NCBI GenBank assembly: GCA_945787155.1
Contig: CALZHD010000007.1
Coordinates: forward strand, 1-54,170
DNA: 54,170 nucleotides
Direction of reading: 5' to 3'
Source of the DNA: an uncultured Gammaproteobacteria bacterium
Lineage (GTDB): Bacteria; Pseudomonadota; Gammaproteobacteria; SZUA-140
Shown piece by piece: positions 36,126 through 46,205 of the stretch (the first letter of the stretch is position 1; each line of letters starts with the position of its first letter). Position numbers and translations under genes: made by a program. The notes under the pieces were generated by a model. The model did no database searches and was not told the DNA's origin. It saw only the letters and a list, made by a program, of their open reading frames with translations.

Positions 36126-37340
36126 ATGTCGCAAACAGATATCAATAAAGTTGTGCTGGCCTACTCCGGTGGCCTTGATACATCAATCATTGCCAAGTGG
36201 CTACAGGATGAATATCACTGTGAGGTGGTGACCTTTACCGCTGATATTGGACAGGGTGAAGAAGTTGAGCCTGCGCGTGCCAAGGCCGAAGCGATGGGGA
36301 TCAAGGAGATCTATATTGAGGATCTGTGTGAAGAGTATGCGCGCGACTATGTCTTTCCGATGTTTCGCGCCAACGCTGTTTACGAAGGCGAATATCTGCT
36401 GGGTACATCGATTGCGCGTCCGTTGATCGCTAAACGTCTGATTGAGATCGCTAATGAGACTGGTGCCGATGCGGTGTCTCACGGTGCGACCGGAAAGGGT
36501 AATGATCAGGTGCGCTTTGAGTTGGGTGCCTATGCATTGAAGCCCGATGTAAAGATCATTGCGCCGTGGCGTGAGTGGGATCTTAACTCGCGTGAAAAAC
36601 TGATGGCCTACGCCGATCAGCATGGCATTGCAATCGAACAGAAGCGTGGCAAAAAATCACCTTATTCGATGGATGCTAACTTGCTGCATATCTCCTATGA
36701 GGGCGATATTCTGGAAGATCCATGGGCCGAGCCAGAGGCGGACATGTGGCGCTGGACGGTGAGCCCTGAGCAGGCACCTAATCGCGCACTTTATCTGGAG
36801 CTCACTTATCATGCGGGTGACATCGTTGCTATTGATGGTGAAGCGATGAGTCCAGCCGAGGTGATGCGGTATCTCAATAAAGTGGGGGGTGAAAACGGTG
36901 TGGGCCGTGATGACATCGTCGAAAATCGTTATGTGGGTATGAAGTCTCGTGGTTGCTATGAAACCCCGGCAGGAACGGTGATGTTAAAGGCGCACCGTGC
37001 GATCGAATCGATTACGTTGGATCGTGAAGTGTCACACCTTAAAGATGAATTGATGCCACGGTATGCGACGTTAGTTTATAACGGTTATTGGTGGAGTCCG
37101 GAACGTGAGATGATGCAGGCGATGATTAATGCTTCTCAGGCGCGTGTGAATGGTATCGTGCGTATCAAGCTCTATAAAGGAAATGTGATTGTTGTGGGAC
37201 GTCAGTCACAATCAGATAGTTTGTTTGATGCCAATATTGCTACTTTTGAAGATGATGCTGGGAGCTACAATCAGCAGGATGCCGAGGGTTTTATTAAGCT
37301 GAATGCGCTGCGTCTTCGTATTGCAGCGAGAAAATTGTAG
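36126..37340 (+). CDS. argG: Argininosuccinate synthase
   Basis: Joins citrulline and aspartate with ATP; 404 residues, the short bacterial type. PP-loop [13 protein letters not shown] at residues 10-22. Other signatures: [47 protein letters not shown], and [19 protein letters not shown]. Reads complete to AARKL. A palindromic element follows the gene, so argG is probably a single-gene transcript. Confidence 0.97.
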   Translation: MSQTDINKVVLAYSGGLDTSIIAKWLQDEYHCEVVTFTADIGQGEEVEPARAKAEAMGIKEIYIEDLCEEYARDYVFPMFRANAVYEGEYLLGTSIARPLIAKRLIEIANETGADAVSHGATGKGNDQVRFELGAYALKPDVKIIAPWREWDLNSREKLMAYADQHGIAIEQKRGKKSPYSMDANLLHISYEGDILEDPWAEPEADMWRWTVSPEQAPNRALYLELTYHAGDIVAIDGEAMSPAEVMRYLNKVGGENGVGRDDIVENRYVGMKSRGCYETPAGTVMLKAHRAIESITLDREVSHLKDELMPRYATLVYNGYWWSPEREMMQAMINASQARVNGIVRIKLYKGNVIVVGRQSQSDSLFDANIATFEDDAGSYNQQDAEGFIKLNALRLRIAARKL

Positions 37341-37403
37341 TTGTTGGAACTTTTGATGCAGGCAACTCAATACAACAGACAGCGGTCAAGCTAATTTGTT
37401 ACT

Positions 37404-37484
37404 AAGGCATCTCTGATTAATTCTAGGTGATAAAATATTTTTTTGACTCATCGCTCGCGATCATGAATTAATCAGCGACTCCTT
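37404..37484. repeat. Palindromic MITE-like element
   Basis: The word CTGATTAATTC (37413-37423) is perfectly repeated in inverted form as GAATTAATCAG (37465-37475). Extending outward gives imperfect 20-bp inverted ends beginning AAGG/CCTT (37404-37407 and 37481-37484). The middle 41 bases contain a T-run and CATCGCTCGCGATCAT. The shape (short, noncoding, inverted ends) is that of a miniature inverted-repeat transposable element; it could also work as a terminator for argG. Confidence 0.5.
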
Positions 37485-37541
37485 AAGTTATTTTCTCCCA
37501 CTGACTTCTTAATCTGAAGGTGGAAGATTGGGCGTGTAGAA

Positions 37542-38591
37542 ATGAAAAAAAACATCATATTGGGCGCATCACTACTGCTGTTTATCGCCTCAACGCCCTG
37601 GATGCTGGAATATGCCGCCTATGGCAAAGATGATATGGTTCCCGCGATTGTTCATTCGGATTCATTCTATTTGTACAACCTTTCTACCAAGCAATTTATT
37701 AAAGAACCTCTCCAGCCGGTTGCGAAGCCACGAAATTTGAATAGTGATAAGGTAGCGCTTGGCCGCAAACTCTTTAGCGACAAGCGCCTCTCTCCTGATG
37801 CGAATACTTCGTGTGATAGCTGTCATCGCCTTAAAGAGGGAGGTGTTGATCGTCGTTCACACCCAGTTAAGGGTGAAATGTCACGCGGACTGGTTAATAC
37901 CCTTACTGTTTACAACAGTGCCAATAACTTTAGGTGGTACTGGGATGGGCGTGCTACCACATTGGAACAGCAGGTCAATGAGTCGTTGACCAGTACGACT
38001 GAAATGGGGGCTGAGTGGAGTGATGTGCTGAGTACCCTTGCTTCGATTCCTGAATATCAAACGGAATTCAAGCAGCTCTATCTTTCAAATAATATTCAGC
38101 AACAACATGTGATTGATGTAATCGCCGAATTTGAGCGTTCATTGATTACTCCTGATGCTCCATTTGATCGTTTTTTGTATGGCGAGGAAAACGTACTGAG
38201 TCTTGAACAGCGCAGAGGTTATCAGCTATTCAAGGCTTATGGCTGTATTGCCTGTCACCAGGGGGGCAATGTGGGTGGCAACATGTTTCAGCTCTTCGGC
38301 GTGATGGGGGATTTTTTTGCTGATCGCAAGCCGCTGTCTGAGGTAGACCTGGGACGATTCAATGTGACTGGAAAAGTGGAGGACAAACATCGTTTTCGTG
38401 TACCCAGTCTACGAAATGTGGCATTGACTGCTCCCTATTTTCACGACGGCTCAGCAGCAACACTGGAACAGGCAGTCATGGTGATGGCCACTTATCAGTT
38501 GGGGCGCCCCATCCCACTTAATGATGCGCGCTTGATTGTGACATTTCTGCATTCTTTGAGTGGTCGTTACGATGGTGGGGATGATTCATGA
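37542..38591 (+). CDS. Periplasmic di-haem cytochrome c peroxidase
   Basis: Reduces hydrogen peroxide with electrons from cytochrome c; 349 residues. An N-terminal signal (IILGASLLLFIASTPW) exports it. Two haem sites: CDSCH at 91-95 (N-terminal haem) and CIACH at 235-239 (C-terminal haem). The NTLTVYNSANNFRWYWDGRATTLEQQ stretch is the MauG/CcpA-family core, and RFRVPSLRNVALTAPYFHDGSAATLEQAV the C-terminal hallmark. Numbering and motifs indicate a classic bacterial cytochrome c peroxidase, not MauG with its shifted second haem ligand, though this was not tested. Its last four bases overlap the start of the signalling gene that follows. Confidence 0.92.
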   Translation: MKKNIILGASLLLFIASTPWMLEYAAYGKDDMVPAIVHSDSFYLYNLSTKQFIKEPLQPVAKPRNLNSDKVALGRKLFSDKRLSPDANTSCDSCHRLKEGGVDRRSHPVKGEMSRGLVNTLTVYNSANNFRWYWDGRATTLEQQVNESLTSTTEMGAEWSDVLSTLASIPEYQTEFKQLYLSNNIQQQHVIDVIAEFERSLITPDAPFDRFLYGEENVLSLEQRRGYQLFKAYGCIACHQGGNVGGNMFQLFGVMGDFFADRKPLSEVDLGRFNVTGKVEDKHRFRVPSLRNVALTAPYFHDGSAATLEQAVMVMATYQLGRPIPLNDARLIVTFLHSLSGRYDGGDDS

Positions 38592-41374
38592 CAGCATCGA
38601 ACCTTAAGCAGCTGTTGGCTGGAATTCTTACTGTATTGCTGATGACCTTTCTCTATATTAAGACGCAAGCGGTAGATGGAAAAAGCTATAACTCGATATT
38701 GAATAACTTGTCTCATCTTCGTCAGCTTGATGCAAACCTTGGTCGTGATGTACTTCGTTCTCGAAATGAATTGTTATCGCACTATGACCCGTTGGTGTTA
38801 TGGATGCGTCAATTAAAAGAAAAACATAGAGAGCTGGAAGTGGGAACATACGGTATATATCACCAGGGTGATGATGATATTGACCGGCAACTGGATGCTT
38901 TTCGAGAAATATTACTGGCTAAAGAAGAGAAACTTGAGGCGTTTAAGGCGCATAATTCGGTCTTAAGAAATTCGATTCATTATATCCCCTCGCTGATGGA
39001 TGAATTGATGGCGGGGATGGCTGAGCAGTCAACTGATGTTGCGCTGGTGGTGTTGCTAAGCGATATGGTGCGAGATGTGCTTAGCTATCATACCAATAGT
39101 AGTGTGGCACAGCGGCTTGATGTGATTGCGAGCTATGAAAATGTGACAAATGACGTGGAGCAATATCCATTATCACTCAGGAGTACTATCCTCCGTCTTG
39201 TTCAACATGTAAAGGTAGTGGTAGACGAGAAGTTAGTAGTTGATAGTATGATTTTAAGTTTGACATCATCCGCGACAGTTCAACAAGTGGATGCCCTATC
39301 CGCATTGTATAACCGCTCTCATGAAGAGTTGGTGCACCATACTAATATCTATCGTCTTTACCTTTATCTTTTTGCAGTTGCGTTATTGCTCTATGTTGCC
39401 TTTATTATGTTTCAGTTGAAAAAAAGGACTACAACACTGCGGCGGGCCGTACGTGATCTTAATTACCAGAAGTTTGCCCTGGATCAACATTCGATTGTCA
39501 ATGAGTTTTTCGATGGCTTATGGTCAACGATTAGAGGTGGTGATGTATGGCATGGTGAAGTGAGAAGTCAGAAGAAGAATGGTGAATATTTCTGGGTTGA
39601 CTCAACGATTGTACCTTTTGTTAATTCGCAGGGAGAGCCGTATCAGTATGTCGCCATCAGGACGGACATTACTGAACATAAGCAACTAGAGAAGGCACTT
39701 TTCAAAGAGAAGGAGCGAGCGCAAATTACGCTGGAATCGATTGGCGATGGTGTGATTACTACCAATGCTCGCGGCCTGGTGGATTACATGAACCCGCGTG
39801 CAGAGATGCTTGCTGGCGTTGAATTTGAAGATGCTCGGGGGCATTTATTGAGTGCAGTACTGAATGTTTTTGATGAGGCGACTCATAAGGCCATTGATGC
39901 TCCGATAGATGTATGTCTGACAAAAGGGCATCGAGTGGTGCTGCCGGGGCAGGTTATTGTCAATCAATTTACAGGCAAGGAGTTTGCAATAGAGGTGACC
40001 GCCAGCCCTATCCTTGACAGAGATGGGGCGGTTGTCGGTGTTGTGATTGTATTTCATGACGTGACTGAATTGCGTGGACTTGCAAATAAGATTTCATATC
40101 AGGCAACACATGATGCCTTGACAGGCTTGATTAATCGTCGTGAATTTGAACGTCGTTTGGAGTTGCTACTGGAAAATGCTCGGAACGATGGTAAGGGTCA
40201 TGCCCTCTGTTATATTGACCTGGATCAATTCAAGATAGTGAATGATACCTGTGGTCATGTTGCCGGCGATGAGTTATTACGTCAGCTCACGACGTTATTA
40301 CAGGCACAGGTTCGTGAACGAGACACCCTTGCGCGTCTTGGCGGCGATGAGTTTGGCGTGCTACTGGGTGACTGTCAGTTGAATAAAGCGGAAGCGATTG
40401 CTGAAGAATTTTGTCGTATTGTGAAAGAATTTCGCTTTGTATGGCAAGAAAAAAGCTTTGAAATCGGTGCGAGTATTGGGCTAGTCGCTATTGGTCAAGA
40501 GAGTGGTGGGATGACTGATCTGCTCAGTGCGGCAGATGCCGCTTGTTATGTTGCGAAAGACAAGGGGCGTAATAGAGTTTATGTTTACCAGCCTGATGAT
40601 GAAGAACTTGTGGCACGGCATGGTGAAATGCAGTGGGTGTCACGTATTAATCATGCGCTTGATCAAGATCGCTTTCAGCTCTTTTTTCAACCCATTGTGC
40701 CATTGCAGGGTGCGGAAAAAGTGCTGCATGTGGAGATCTTGCTGCGGATGTGGGATGAGTCTGGTCGACTGATTTTTCCGATGGCATTTATCCCAGCCGC
40801 AGAGCGATTTGACCTAATGCCCGTGATTGATCGCTGGGTGATACGCAATGTCTTCTCTTTTTGTGAGAACAGTGGTCGAGATGATGTTACCTATGCGATA
40901 AATCTTTCTGGGGCATCGCTGAGTGATGCTGGCCTGATGGAATTTTTGCGCGAGCAGTTTTCTAAGTTTAAAGTATCTCCTTCCAGTATCTCTTTTGAGA
41001 TTACTGAGACTGCCGCAATCTCGAACCTGAGTGAGGCCATTCATTTTATCTCTGAACTCAAGATGCATGGCTGTCATTTTGCGCTAGACGATTTTGGTAG
41101 CGGACTTTCATCGTTCGCCTATCTTAAGAATTTACCGGTTGATTACCTTAAGATTGATGGTGGGTTTATTCGAGGCATCATCGATAATCCGATTGATTGT
41201 GCGATGGTGGAGTCAATCAATCACATTGGCCATGTGATGGAGATCAAGACCATTGCTGAATTTGTAGAAAATGATGAAATCTATAAGTGTGTTAAGGATT
41301 TGGGAATTGATTATGCGCAGGGCTATAATATTGCCAAACCACGACCACTGGCTGAACTGCTCAACGACAAATAA
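38588..41374 (+). CDS. Membrane sensor DAHL-PAS-PAS-GGDEF-EAL protein
   Basis: c-di-GMP turnover protein, 928 residues. Two membrane helices (about 8-26 and 255-276) flank a periplasmic DAHL-like sensor domain ([24 protein letters not shown] at 46-69 fits its motif). Then a first PAS (about 294-367) that lacks its centre, a second PAS (about 375-495), GGDEF ([15 protein letters not shown]585-F589; RERD inhibitory site R576-D579 intact), and EAL, where the signature is EIL (residues 716-718) but NLSGASL, EITETAA, DDFGSG and DYLKIDGGF are kept. Likely bifunctional. Translationally coupled to the peroxidase gene (overlap ATGA), which suggests that it senses oxidative or respiratory state. Confidence 0.9.
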   Translation: MTASNLKQLLAGILTVLLMTFLYIKTQAVDGKSYNSILNNLSHLRQLDANLGRDVLRSRNELLSHYDPLVLWMRQLKEKHRELEVGTYGIYHQGDDDIDRQLDAFREILLAKEEKLEAFKAHNSVLRNSIHYIPSLMDELMAGMAEQSTDVALVVLLSDMVRDVLSYHTNSSVAQRLDVIASYENVTNDVEQYPLSLRSTILRLVQHVKVVVDEKLVVDSMILSLTSSATVQQVDALSALYNRSHEELVHHTNIYRLYLYLFAVALLLYVAFIMFQLKKRTTTLRRAVRDLNYQKFALDQHSIVNEFFDGLWSTIRGGDVWHGEVRSQKKNGEYFWVDSTIVPFVNSQGEPYQYVAIRTDITEHKQLEKALFKEKERAQITLESIGDGVITTNARGLVDYMNPRAEMLAGVEFEDARGHLLSAVLNVFDEATHKAIDAPIDVCLTKGHRVVLPGQVIVNQFTGKEFAIEVTASPILDRDGAVVGVVIVFHDVTELRGLANKISYQATHDALTGLINRREFERRLELLLENARNDGKGHALCYIDLDQFKIVNDTCGHVAGDELLRQLTTLLQAQVRERDTLARLGGDEFGVLLGDCQLNKAEAIAEEFCRIVKEFRFVWQEKSFEIGASIGLVAIGQESGGMTDLLSAADAACYVAKDKGRNRVYVYQPDDEELVARHGEMQWVSRINHALDQDRFQLFFQPIVPLQGAEKVLHVEILLRMWDESGRLIFPMAFIPAAERFDLMPVIDRWVIRNVFSFCENSGRDDVTYAINLSGASLSDAGLMEFLREQFSKFKVSPSSISFEITETAAISNLSEAIHFISELKMHGCHFALDDFGSGLSSFAYLKNLPVDYLKIDGGFIRGIIDNPIDCAMVESINHIGHVMEIKTIAEFVENDEIYKCVKDLGIDYAQGYNIAKPRPLAELLNDK

Positions 41375-41385
41375 CAGGATTTTCT

Positions 41386-41775
41386 ATGCGCATACTTCAT
41401 ACCATGATCCGTGTGGTCAATCTTGAACGTTCGATCGGTTTTTATACTGAAGTGCTCGGAATGCGTCTGCTGCGGCGTCATGATTACCCCGAAGGACGTT
41501 TTACGCTTGCCTTTGTCGGTTATGAAGATGAGATCGATGGTGCAGTGATAGAGCTAACCCATAATTGGGACGTGAACGAATATGCGCCTGGTGATGGCTT
41601 TGGCCACATTGCGCTGGAAGTCGATGATGCCTATCGTGCCTGTGATGAGATTCGGGGACGTGGTGGCAATGTGGTTCGGGAAGCGGGGCCAATGAAGGGA
41701 GGGACAAGTGTGATCGCCTTTGTTGAAGATCCAGATGGTTATAAAATTGAATTGATCCAGAAGAAAAACATATAA
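41386..41775 (+). CDS. gloA: Lactoylglutathione lyase (glyoxalase I)
   Basis: Isomerises the glutathione hemithioacetal of methylglyoxal; 129 residues. Two beta-alpha-beta-beta-beta units with metal ligands as in GloA: H5 in [10 protein letters not shown]56 in AVIELTHN, H74 in GFGHIALEV and E122 in [30 protein letters not shown] is the substrate-groove opening. It lies 11 bp after the signalling gene on the same strand. Confidence 0.95.
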   Translation: MRILHTMIRVVNLERSIGFYTEVLGMRLLRRHDYPEGRFTLAFVGYEDEIDGAVIELTHNWDVNEYAPGDGFGHIALEVDDAYRACDEIRGRGGNVVREAGPMKGGTSVIAFVEDPDGYKIELIQKKNI

Positions 41776-41808
41776 AACACCGGCAGTGATAATGGGAGTA
41801 GATGAGAG

Positions 41809-42216
41809 ATGAGAATTGCGAGCTATTTTGTGCTGGGCGGATGTGTGCTGCTTATTGCCTGTTCCGATCTTCAGCCAGCTAAGACAGCATCGATTGGTGG
41901 GTATGCGTTGCAAGTGAAGAGTGATCCCGCACCGTTGATGGTCGGTAAAAGTGCAGGGGTTTCAATTTCCATTCACGACGGGAAAAATCAGCCAGCCACC
42001 GACTGTAAGGTGCGTTTCCGCCAGTATATGCCGGGTCACGAAATGTCTCTGGATAACGTTTTTGTCTTAATGGTTGATGAGGCCAAGGTCGGTAAATACG
42101 AAGGCCGCAGTGGCGAATTCTCTATGGGGGGTGATTGGGTATTGGAATTCGATTTCATCTGCGGCACTGATCATTATACCCAGCCGTTTGATTTCCATCT
42201 TGAATGGCCGGAGTAG
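41809..42216 (+). CDS. Lipoprotein, YtkA/FixH-like
   Basis: Small protein of 135 residues. The N-terminal signal ends in LLIACSDLQ, a good lipobox (L-I-A-C), so the mature form is lipid-anchored. The single domain has GKSAGVSISIHDGKNQPATDCKVRFRQYMPGHEMS and, later, GEFSMGGDWVLEFDF, which is the YtkA-like immunoglobulin-type fold also seen in FixH. Members are often near copper or cytochrome-oxidase genes, but function is not established. It follows gloA by 33 bp and converges with the large repeat protein. Confidence 0.8.
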   Translation: MRIASYFVLGGCVLLIACSDLQPAKTASIGGYALQVKSDPAPLMVGKSAGVSISIHDGKNQPATDCKVRFRQYMPGHEMSLDNVFVLMVDEAKVGKYEGRSGEFSMGGDWVLEFDFICGTDHYTQPFDFHLEWPE

Positions 42217-42227
42217 TCTGTCCGGCG

Positions 42228-45200
42228 TCAGGTGAGCTTTCTACTATCTCTATTTCTTGATTCGGATTTGAATCTTGTTATTAGGAGCAATATCAGCAGG
42301 CCAGTCAGCGACCAGTAGCTGAAGACAGCGCCACCGCTATCGCTGTTGCCTCTGGTAGCATCGATACTGATAACAATGGTGTTATTCGCTTCATCACTAT
42401 CTACAAAGTCTGATCTGGCAGATGCTGTATGCTGTAATGTACCAGCGGAGGTAGCGGTGACATCAATCGTGATAGTGTCCGTTTCGCCGGTTGCCATATC
42501 ACCAAGCAAGCAGGTCAAAGAGGTTGCGAGGGTACAATGACCACGCGTGCTAGTGGCCGATAGAAAGGTGCTGGTGCGCGGCAGCGCTTCCTCGTACTGG
42601 ACGTTGGTGGCTGTTGTAATACCTCGATTGGTGATAGTAAATTTGTAGCGTGCCACTTCACCATCCCGCACTTTTTCAGTAACGAAGCCGCCAGTGATAA
42701 CAAGATCAGGATTTGTGGCGTAGAGGATGTGCCCAGCGGCACCTGCGGCGATAAATTTACTTTCATCCCAGGTAACCGCTTTGAACAGGCTGTTGGTACC
42801 TGTTGAAATCTCAGTCCACCTTTGCGCATCTTCACTCACAATAATGGTGCCGGAAGGGCCAATGCCGGCAAATTGAGTGCCTCCAAAGCTAAGGTCGTTG
42901 ATCCTGACATTGGCTAGATTCTGTCCCTCGCCGCCTTCCCAGGTACCTTCGAGGTTACGCAGTACCGTGGTGCTGAGTGGTGCGGCAGTGGTGCCGGTGG
43001 TGACCATCATATCGTCACCAATCGCGATGGTGCTCAGGTCGATGGTGGTGCCGCTACTGTTTCTGGTCCAGGCAATACCTTTAGGACTGGTAGTAATGGT
43101 GCCACCATCGCCCACCGCAATAAAGTGATCATTATTCCAGGCGATGTCGCGCAGGATGTGCGGTTCACTTGAATTGCGCAGTGTCCAGACATCACCCTTC
43201 GGACTGGTGTAGATGACGCTATTGACCAGTGAACCGCCAACCGCGATAAATTGATCTTTGCCCCAGGCGATGCCGTAGAGTGAGCTGCTACCATCAGGGG
43301 CAACGGTTGGTGAAAGGGTCGTCCAGTCACTGCCGTCGCTGCTGATGCATACAGCGCCGGCATCGCCGACGGCGACAAATCGGGTGGGTGCGACGGGTTT
43401 CCATGCAACATCGTGCAGGTGGGATGATGTGCATGCAGTGGTTGGTGGTGTTGTTAAATATTCGGGTGTTGATGTTTGCCGCGCCCAGTCAACACCACCA
43501 TTGGTGCTGTTTAAGATCACACCATTATCGCCAACGGCGACTAACAGCGAGTCGCCTGCCGTGAGGCCGTTGATATCTTGTCGGGTCTTAGTGGGGCCTG
43601 CGGTTGCACTCCATTTGACGCCATTATTACCACTGGTAAAGATAGCTCCGCCACTACCCACGGTCACCAGTGTCGACGTGAGGCCGGAGGTGATGTCGTT
43701 GAGAAAGTCAGCATTTCCCGCTATGGGAGGGCCTATGCTGCTCCAGTCTGCTCCATTATTTGAGCTGAGGAGTAGCGTTCCCCACGCACCGGATGCGATT
43801 AAGTTGTTACTAACATGAGTGGTACTTAATTTTAACAGGTCGTTGGTGATACCGGGGCCTGTGATGGTGCCAGGTGTTGTCCAGTAGAGCGCGTCATTAC
43901 TGGTGAGGATGGTGCCCGCGTTGCCGACAGCAGTAAATTGACTATTGGCAAACAAGATGTCGTTGAGGGCTTCTGGAGTAATTCGGCCGCTGGTCATGCC
44001 ATTCATGATCAGGTCACCCGGGACTATGTTGTTCGGATCGGTGGTGGTGATCTGGGTGGCATATTCGCCGCCGATCAATGTTGATGTGCCGTCGCTTATA
44101 ATGCTCAGCAGGTGGTCATTTGTCTGGGCATTTTTAGTATCCCAGGTAACGGTATCAGGGCTGGTAATCAACGTTCCGTTGCTGCCGACCGCGATATAAT
44201 TGGTGCCGTCCCATGCGCTATCGAATAACCACTCCCCACTGATGCCACTGGTGCGTTCAGTCCAGACGTCGCCATCATTAGCGGCCGTCAACAGGATGCC
44301 GTCTTTACCTGTGGTGATGAAGCGATTATTGCCCCACGAGACATTCAGCAGGTCTGTTGAAAAATCGGTGGGTAGATCTGATGCCTTGGTCCATGTTGTC
44401 AGGTTAGCGCTATTGATCACGGTGCCGTTGTTACCGACGGCGACAAATTTATCAGGAGGACCGTCGTCGGCAAATGCAATGCTATGTAAGTGCTCAGTTA
44501 CGCCAGAAGTCGGTACTGTCCAGGTAGGCGCCGCATTGAAACGATACAGAATGGTGCCGTTATTACCGACAGTGATAAAGATCGCAGCACCGAAAGTGAT
44601 GCTGCGGAGTGTTTCAGTTGAGCCAGTTACTTCGGTGGTCCAGGTTACGCCATTATCATCTGTTGAAATGACTGCCCCGTTTGTACCAACGGCTACAAAT
44701 TTATTGCTTCCCCATGCAATATCCAGCAGGTTATCGGTAACGTTGGTGGTGAGGATTGTCCAGTTAGTACCATCGGGACTGGAGAGGGCCAGGCCGTTAT
44801 CGCCTACTGCTATGTAAAGAGTGCTTGCACTGTTCCACGCGATGCTGTTAATTGAACGGGTGTGCCACGTAATCCCATCGACGCTGGTAAGGATCGCGCC
44901 ATCATCACTACTGGCGACAAAGCGATTGTTATCCCAGGTAACCCCTCGTAGTCGAGGTGGCGGGATGTCACTGTAACGATCTGGGTTGAGGCTAGCGACC
45001 TCGAGCGTCCAGTTAAAACCGTCTACACTGGTGAGGATAGTGGCGGCCGGTCTGCTTACTGACCCATTGATGGGGTCATCGATAAAGGCGATGTGTTCGC
45101 CTATGGCTACAAACTTTTCATCATTCCAGATAACGTTGGTGAGTTTGTGAGTGGTGCCTGATGTGCGAATTGACCACTCTTCGTCACTTTTGCGGCTAAT

Positions 45201-45599
45201 GATGGTTCCCAGGTCACCGACACTGACATAGCGGGTGCCGTTCCAGGCGATGTCGTTGAGGGGCTGGCTTGTTGTGGATGGTTGTCGTGTCCAGCTGTCT
45301 ACAAGACCAAATTTACTGGTGACAATAGTGCCACCTTCACCCACCGCGACAAACTCACTATCTCCCCAGATGACGGCATTGTTTTGGCTGCCATGAGGAT
45401 TCGGATGGCCCCACTGCCACATTGTCGGCACCGCGATTGCGCTAGCGGGCAGTAGGCAAATCAGCATTAGCCACAGAACCAGCAGTCGTTGTGCGCTGGA
45501 AGGGTGGTGGGTGGTGTGTTGGCTGGTTTGACTAAACAAGTGGGTTACCTTGAGAAAAAGAGATCTGATACTGGAAGCGAGGGCAGTGTTACGTGTCAT
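42228..45599 (-). CDS. Large secreted protein: 21 Ycf48-like repeats, DUF11 domain, C-terminal anchor
   Basis: Protein of about 1,123 residues. A signal (LVLWLMLICLLPASAIA) sits unusually late, near residue 40-58. From about residue 75 to 985 there are 21 repeats of 40 to 50 residues, each with a core like FVAVGxxGTIxTSxDG, then W(T)xxxSG and a link with (D)IAWxxxx. This is the BNR/Ycf48 (photosystem assembly factor-like) beta-propeller type; 21 equals three seven-bladed propellers. A DUF11/CARDB-like domain follows (ARYKFTITNRGITTATNVQYEEALPR), then GNSDSGGAVFSYW, a hydrophobic helix and a basic tail (RFKSESRNRD), a sorting-type C-terminus. The start is uncertain: ATG 45599 has GGAG too close; TTG 45539 has AAGG at good distance. 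Confidence 0.8.
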   Translation of the reverse strand: MTRNTALASSIRSLFLKVTHLFSQTSQHTTHHPSSAQRLLVLWLMLICLLPASAIAVPTMWQWGHPNPHGSQNNAVIWGDSEFVAVGEGGTIVTSKFGLVDSWTRQPSTTSQPLNDIAWNGTRYVSVGDLGTIISRKSDEEWSIRTSGTTHKLTNVIWNDEKFVAIGEHIAFIDDPINGSVSRPAATILTSVDGFNWTLEVASLNPDRYSDIPPPRLRGVTWDNNRFVASSDDGAILTSVDGITWHTRSINSIAWNSASTLYIAVGDNGLALSSPDGTNWTILTTNVTDNLLDIAWGSNKFVAVGTNGAVISTDDNGVTWTTEVTGSTETLRSITFGAAIFITVGNNGTILYRFNAAPTWTVPTSGVTEHLHSIAFADDGPPDKFVAVGNNGTVINSANLTTWTKASDLPTDFSTDLLNVSWGNNRFITTGKDGILLTAANDGDVWTERTSGISGEWLFDSAWDGTNYIAVGSNGTLITSPDTVTWDTKNAQTNDHLLSIISDGTSTLIGGEYATQITTTDPNNIVPGDLIMNGMTSGRITPEALNDILFANSQFTAVGNAGTILTSNDALYWTTPGTITGPGITNDLLKLSTTHVSNNLIASGAWGTLLLSSNNGADWSSIGPPIAGNADFLNDITSGLTSTLVTVGSGGAIFTSGNNGVKWSATAGPTKTRQDINGLTAGDSLLVAVGDNGVILNSTNGGVDWARQTSTPEYLTTPPTTACTSSHLHDVAWKPVAPTRFVAVGDAGAVCISSDGSDWTTLSPTVAPDGSSSLYGIAWGKDQFIAVGGSLVNSVIYTSPKGDVWTLRNSSEPHILRDIAWNNDHFIAVGDGGTITTSPKGIAWTRNSSGTTIDLSTIAIGDDMMVTTGTTAAPLSTTVLRNLEGTWEGGEGQNLANVRINDLSFGGTQFAGIGPSGTIIVSEDAQRWTEISTGTNSLFKAVTWDESKFIAAGAAGHILYATNPDLVITGGFVTEKVRDGEVARYKFTITNRGITTATNVQYEEALPRTSTFLSATSTRGHCTLATSLTCLLGDMATGETDTITIDVTATSAGTLQHTASARSDFVDSDEANNTIVISIDATRGNSDSGGAVFSYWSLTGLLILLLITRFKSESRNRDSRKLT

Positions 45600-45724
45600 C
45601 ACTCCACACTTACATTATATAACGGCAGAATTATCATTAAATATAGTATATAACATGTCACTATTTTTCAGGGAGCTGGGTTAAATATTTATTATAAACA
45701 GTAGGTTATGTCGTATAATTGGGC

Positions 45725-46162
45725 TTATTTTTTAACCAGTTTACGCAGCGACTTCAAATAAAATTTTTCATCTGGGGCGGTGTTGCGGCGTTGCGCCTGC
45801 CACAACATCTCACTTAATGGCTCCATCATCTGGTGTTCTACGGCATGGGGATCATTGCTCTTTTCGACCAGTGAGCGGTAGACCGACGCAATCCCTTTGG
45901 GGCGCTGGGTGGCAAGCTGCTCCTGAATCGCGATATGCATCGCCATATGAAGGAAGGGGTTACTCTGGCCCATCTCCGGGGTGAAGTCCTGATCGATCGT
46001 TGCATCGGGAGACGAGAGCAGGGCGTGATATTCCGGGTGCTGCTGGATGATGCTGGCAATGATCTTTTCTATCGGTTCCAGGGGCACATTGCCATTATTC
46101 TGTTTCTGCCAGATATCAAAAAAGAACTGGCGCATTTTGTGTCGGTCTTTTGAAAAAAACAT
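45725..46162 (-). CDS. DUF1841 family protein
   Basis: Cytoplasmic protein of 145 residues. Family signature: MFFSKDRHKMRQFFFDIWQK at the start, then EPIEKIIASIIQQHPEYHALL, NPFLHMAMHIAIQEQL around 68-83, and PLSEMLWQAQRRNTAP near the end. Function unknown; the family is widespread in gammaproteobacteria and often adjacent to nth, as here (43 bp upstream on the same strand). Confidence 0.9.
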   Translation of the reverse strand: MFFSKDRHKMRQFFFDIWQKQNNGNVPLEPIEKIIASIIQQHPEYHALLSSPDATIDQDFTPEMGQSNPFLHMAMHIAIQEQLATQRPKGIASVYRSLVEKSNDPHAVEHQMMEPLSEMLWQAQRRNTAPDEKFYLKSLRKLVKK

Positions 46163-46205
46163 CGTCTGTACTCTATATCAAGGGCTTTATTTCTGAGCCG
46201 GTAGT

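Noticed and set aside
44200-44817. A 205-codon plus-strand frame inside the 21-repeat gene
   Set aside because: It is an antisense shadow produced by the regular repeat codons; similar shadows recur in each repeat.
42228-45599. Repeats as a possible CRISPR array
   Set aside because: The repeats are protein-coding, 120 to 150 bp apart and diverged; no identical short repeats or spacers were seen.
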